A DNA stretch of 64,000 nucleotides, taken from positions 927,501-991,500 of the forward strand of contig WPIO01000018.1 in assembly GCA_009760855.2 (NCBI GenBank). The letters run 5' to 3'. Positions within the stretch are counted from its first letter, which is position 1. Every line of letters starts with the position of its first letter. The stretch comes from Cristatella mucedo (lineage: Eukaryota > Bryozoa > Phylactolaemata > Cristatellidae). Below the pieces are notes generated by a model. The model was not told the DNA's origin. It did no database searches and worked only from the letters and a program-made list of their open reading frames with translations. Of this stretch, positions 60,574 through 64,000 are shown piece after piece. A program made the translations under genes and the position numbers.

Positions 60574-62220
60574 ATGGGATGCATGGGCAGCACTCTGTCT
60601 GCCGACGCCCGGAACTCTGACGTTGCCCAGCCGCAGCGCTCCATGGCGGCTGCACTGAGTGAATACAACAAAGAATACCGCGGCCTCTTTGGTGGACGAA
60701 GGGACCAGAACGGCAGAGGTCAATCCTCGAGCCGCAGCGACAGAAGCGGCAGCAGCAGCGTGTTCTCTGTGCACTGGCTGGATGATAGCAGCAGCAGCAG
60801 CAGCAGTGTTCCGCTGGTCAGGGGCTACCTGCAGGTTGCAGTCGACCGGCTCGAGCTGCGTCACCTGGACGGAGCTCGAAGAAACGAAATACGCTTGATC
60901 GAGTGGCCGCTCCGCTCCATCGGCCTCTTCGGCTTCTCTGACAAGGGACACTTCATCCTCGAAATTGGCCGCCCAGGCTCCGGCGAGCGGATACTTCTGA
61001 GGTTCGAATGTGCCGACGGCCGCGAGCTGTATCGTGCTGTGGAAGGGCGCTTGCTTGATTCCATTCCTCCGGGGGAAGTCAATTTCGCTTTTCCGAGGGA
61101 AGTCATCTTAAGGGCCACTGCATGTGCGAGGAGCTGCGTAGCTGAGGCACTGCTAGCATGGCGGAGTGCTAGCTCTGGCCCCTCTGTCGACGGTCAGCCC
61201 ATCTCGGCGAATGCATTGCCAGCTGGGCAGCGGCTAACAGCAGGGAAGATCAGTAGTGGTGGCATGGCCGGCGCCACGTGCTGGCATGTCTGTATCGAAT
61301 GCTTTCTCCCCCAGCCTCCAAGCGACCACACAGACCTCGGTGCCGTAATGCAGAGACTGCTTCTTGAGGATGACCCGGGCATCCATGGCAACAGCAGTGA
61401 ACGTCACTGTGGCAAGATCGCCGACCTCGGCGAAGTCTCACTCGTGGTGCCGACTGCGCGCTCTGTTCATCAGCGGCACAACTGCAGTAGCAGCAGCAGC
61501 TACACTACCTCTTGCAGCAGTCCCGAGACTCAGCCGGCATACTGTGGGCGTGGCCTGGCGGAGGTCGAATCACCTGAAGGGGCACCCGAACCGCGAACCT
61601 CCGAGAACGCCGATGCTCGAAGTAACGGTTTCGTCCGTGACGTGAACTGCTCTGTTGGTTATCCAGCGTTTGGTGGACCGAACACCAGATCGAAATTGGA
61701 AACGATACCGGACGAGATACTGGACCTGATACCTACCGCGATTTCGGACACGATACCGGACATGATACCGGATGCGAGGCGGGACACGGGCAGTGGTCTG
61801 ATTGAACTGAGTTTCGACCCACTCGGAGCCACAGGTGGCTGCTGCTCTGGACCGGCGGACCCTGGGCCTGCTGCTGCTGCTGCAGCTCTTGGCCTGCCGA
61901 AGGCAGCCGCCAGACCCAGCCAGCTGCTGATGAGACAGCATCCACCACGTGACTGGAGCAGCTGCTGCAGCAGCCACCATTGCGATCGTCACCGCCAGAT
62001 TCGAGCAGCACTGCCAGCGAGCTCGGCCCTCAGCTGCAGTACCCTTCTCAGCCTGCAGCACGACCTCGGAGAAGTGGCAGCAGCGAATTCGGAGGAAGAG
62101 GAGAGCGCAGCTGCTGAGGTAGTAGCCGCGAGCACAGGTAGGCTATACCAGCACCTGGGGGGGAGCTCTGCCTTCTTTATATGGGCTCTGCTAAGTTTTG
62201 CTCTGCATGGATTCAAATAG
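60574..62220 (+). CDS. FRS2/FRS3-like PTB-domain adaptor (large exon, possibly partial)
   Basis: The start is ATG 60574, five bases after an acceptor (ctcttttcag). It gives MGCMGSTLS, an N-myristoylation signal (Gly2, Ser6) with a palmitoylatable Cys3, as in FRS2 (MGSCCS). Residues about 63-164 form an IRS-type PTB domain: FSVHWLDD, RGYLQVAVDRLELRH, WPLRSIGLFGFSD, ILLRFECADGRELYRAVEG. FRS2 has the same order (FKVINVDDDG, GIMELTDTELILY, CLRRYGYDSNLFSFESG, FAFKCARAEELFNML). FRS2-type proteins sit at the inner plasma membrane and link FGF and neurotrophin receptors to Grb2 and Shp2. The rest is Ser/Pro-rich and disordered, with Ser tracts and a degenerate IPD repeat at 61700-61780. I see no Y-x-N Grb2 site in this exon. 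The exon may end at a strong donor (cag|gtaggc) at 62138; otherwise the frame stops at 62218-62220, giving 548 residues. Confidence 0.7.
   Translation: MGCMGSTLSADARNSDVAQPQRSMAAALSEYNKEYRGLFGGRRDQNGRGQSSSRSDRSGSSSVFSVHWLDDSSSSSSSVPLVRGYLQVAVDRLELRHLDGARRNEIRLIEWPLRSIGLFGFSDKGHFILEIGRPGSGERILLRFECADGRELYRAVEGRLLDSIPPGEVNFAFPREVILRATACARSCVAEALLAWRSASSGPSVDGQPISANALPAGQRLTAGKISSGGMAGATCWHVCIECFLPQPPSDHTDLGAVMQRLLLEDDPGIHGNSSERHCGKIADLGEVSLVVPTARSVHQRHNCSSSSSYTTSCSSPETQPAYCGRGLAEVESPEGAPEPRTSENADARSNGFVRDVNCSVGYPAFGGPNTRSKLETIPDEILDLIPTAISDTIPDMIPDARRDTGSGLIELSFDPLGATGGCCSGPADPGPAAAAAALGLPKAAARPSQLLMRQHPPRDWSSCCSSHHCDRHRQIRAALPASSALSCSTLLSLQHDLGEVAAANSEEEESAAAEVVAASTGRLYQHLGGSSAFFIWALLSFALHGFK
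60786..60809 (+). repeat. (AGC)n tract coding for poly-Ser inside the PTB domain
   Basis: A run of AGC codons encodes seven consecutive serines between the first PTB strand (VHWLDD) and the second (VPLVRGYLQV). In FRS2 the same loop is short (DGNELGSG), so the run is probably a surface-loop expansion. Confidence 0.8.
61695..61785 (+). repeat. Degenerate GATACCGGA tandem repeat in the FRS2-like exon
   Basis: The motif gataccggac/gatactggac/gataccggat recurs about five times. It is coding and gives repeated I-P-D or I-L-D triplets (DEILDLIP, DTIPDMIPDA). No known domain matches it. Confidence 0.7.
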
Positions 62221-62331
62221 ATAGAGCCTCAGCTTAATCTTCTTACACGTACTTGCCAACTTACTTACTCGTGCAACTTATCCGTGTATGTGCAGGTAAA
62301 GACATTGCTACGCACACACGTGCACCCACGT

Positions 62332-62333
<2 letters not shown>

Positions 62334-62402
<69 letters not shown>
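62334..62402. repeat. (CA)n microsatellite
   Basis: About 34 CA units ending at the boundary of a LINE-1f copy. Confidence 0.97.
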
Positions 62403-62405
<3 letters not shown>

Positions 62406-63040
62406 GTGAGTTCAAGGCTTTGGGAGCATACGAATTATATGCACGGTCTCCAATCGATTTGAGGTTCGTATCCGGTGTGGCTAAACGATTAGATTCAGAA
62501 AAGCCGGTGGTGCCATGCTCAGCCTGAAGTATAGTAGTTCTGATAGGTAGGCTGGAGCCAGGGAATGAAGGACCCTAAACGTAAGTTGACAGGACAGTGA
62601 ATTCAATGCACTGCTTGACTGGGTTCTAGGAAAGATCGACGAGAAGTGGCTGTGATGTGGTAACTTTGAGGCTCACGACCAAAAAGCCTTGCTGCAGAGG
62701 TTTGTACCAACTATAACCACCTGATTGCACACGTTGCCTACACCAGCAAGCAGTGAGTTACAGTAGTCGAAACGGAATGTCACAAATGCATGGACCAATT
62801 TAGATGTTGCATCCCTGTCTAAGCAAGCCAATATTTTAGCAATGTTACTTTGCTGAGAGTAGGCAGGCTTGACTGTGGAGCTGATGGGATCATGTAATAA
62901 AAAGTCACTTTGGAACAGGAAACCTAGATTTTATTCAGATTTAACAATGAGATATACTGGCAGAGCTGAGCTTGAGCTTTAAGCTTTACAATTTCTGAAT
63001 CGTAGTTGGTTTTTCCATAACTAGTAAGCTAGACTACTAA
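62403..63040 (-). mobile_element. LINE-1f copy lacking its 3' tail
   Basis: Inverted coding region: gagttcaaggctttgggagc, tttgaggttcgtatccggtg, cagtagtcgaaacggaatgt, aagcaagccaatattttagc, gactgtggagctgatgggat. The tail is replaced by the (CA)n tract. Confidence 0.85.
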
Positions 63041-63928
63041 TACAGCTGTGACTGGCCATGTTGGGTAGGATAAGAACTTTGCTCAGCATTCGTTGTTCAA
63101 CTGGGATCCATGCCAGTAATTTCCGTGGCAAGGTACACTGGCTGAATCGGGCTCTCTGGCGTACAGAGATGACTTTTCACTTCTGCTTGCATCAATCCTT
63201 GACCTCCGCCTTCCTTTACTGTGAGCTCTCGCTCTGCTTACTGGTCAGCATACAGACATTTGGTCGTCCCTTGCATCGAAGTCTCTCGGTGATCGAGCTT
63301 TGAGCTTGCTTGTGCGGAAGTCTATAACCTGTTCTCAGCTATGGTCACAACCGGCAATGACCTTGCATATTTTAAGTCTCAGCTGGAAATGGATTTCCTC
63401 CTATCAGTCACTCCTTGGTCCCAGTAAGTATATCTATTTTACATATACTAGTGTGCTTTGTGTCCTTACATGTAATCTAATCAAACTAACTTGAGAAATC
63501 AACTCGCGAAAGGAAAACTCAATAGGACGCAAAAGTTAAATTGATTATTGCCACAGCTGTCCTCAGCATGCCACTACAAATCTGATGGTGATGCCCTGAA
63601 GCTATTTGTTCAAGCCAAAGTCATTACTGAAGCTGAAAATAAAGTGCGCGGAAAAACTAGGTGAGATCCGATGACAGTTATTGCTCCATTGTATCGTTGG
63701 TTCATTTAGGGCCTCGCCTAAATTAAAGTTGGCTCACGTGATCCTGTGCAGCTTGTCCCGGTCTTCATCCTGGCACTGATCCAGGCCAGTGATATTTAGT
63801 GGATGGAGTTGCTCAGCCTAAGGATTTCAATCAATACGAAAGGGCAGAAACTACCCAAGTACCTCGGACTCCATTACAACCTATCTGAATTGTTTTAGTC
63901 TCTTGGCTCACCGTGGTACTGCTGGCTA
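63041..63928. other. Unassigned, possible LINE-2f trace
   Basis: ttgctcagcattcgttgttc / aactgggatccatgccag at 63075-63115 resembles inverted LINE-2f sequence. Nothing else was recognised, including no further FRS2-like exon. Confidence 0.4.
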
Positions 63929-64000
63929 ATGGCAATAATAATAACACATTTTTGTAAAGCATCTTCAGATAACTCAATGGCTTCTTAGGTGCTTTAAATT
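63929..64000 (-). mobile_element. LINE-1f 3' tail at window edge
   Basis: aataataataacacattttt, gtaaagcatcttcagataac, tcaatggcttcttaggtgct, ttaaatt; it continues past the window. Confidence 0.8.

Noticed and set aside
60086-60658. 190-codon plus-strand ORF overlapping the FRS2-like start
   Set aside because: Low-complexity Leu/Pro translation of CTG/CTC repeats and a LINE-1f tail, in a different frame from the PTB exon.

Overview
This is animal (metazoan) nuclear DNA. It has split genes with GT-AG introns, several families of truncated non-LTR retrotransposons, tRNA-derived SINEs, microsatellites and at least two DNA transposon types, and no bacterial-style gene packing. The three recognisable genes (a TRPA-type channel, a FANK1 orthologue and an FRS2-like PTB adaptor) together suggest a bilaterian. 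The absence of vertebrate repeats (other than a SPIN-type hAT relic, whose family crosses phyla) and the moderate GC make an invertebrate likely. A lophotrochozoan such as a flatworm or mollusc is only a guess.

Layout. (1) 1-11.2 kb, + strand: the 3' half of a TRPA-like cation channel gene. Six exons (2280-2446, 5640-5700, 6089-6157, 6399-6638, 10042-10161, 11077-11187) join in phase and encode about S3 to the proximal C-terminus. The ankyrin-rich N-terminus lies left of the window and the last exon was not found. (2) 11.3-21.3 kb: gene-poor, with retroelement relics, a minisatellite at 19.2 kb and a G-quadruplex motif at 17.56 kb. (3) 21.3-43.9 kb, - strand: a FANK1 orthologue (fibronectin III plus ankyrin repeats) spread over about 22 kb. 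Seven exons join in perfect phase (42777-42945, 33345-33469, 27266-27347, 24787-24861, 23300-23365, 21937-22151, 21328-21545). A tiny first exon near 43.82 kb is proposed, beside a CpG-rich segment that may be the promoter. (4) 44.7-60.3 kb: accessory, repeat-dominated DNA with LINE fragments, SINEs, a SPIN-like hAT relic at 50.15-50.33 kb and a 13/11-bp minisatellite at 54.74 kb. (5) 60.57-62.2 kb, + strand: a large exon encoding an N-myristoylated, IRS-type PTB domain protein resembling FRS2/FRS3. (6) 62.3-64 kb: a CA microsatellite and LINE relics.

Retroelements. Two LINE families (called LINE-1f and LINE-2f here; these are local labels, not the mammalian L1/L2) are present as many 5'-truncated copies on both strands. 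LINE-1f ends in a stem-loop followed by (ATT)n. One tRNA-derived SINE family (SINE-A) carries the same 3' stem-loop, which suggests it is mobilised by LINE-1f. Several insertions are nested. The three host genes show no sign of being functionally linked to one another. All exon coordinates were worked out by eye from reading frames, splice-site dinucleotides and family resemblance; none was checked with transcripts or database searches.
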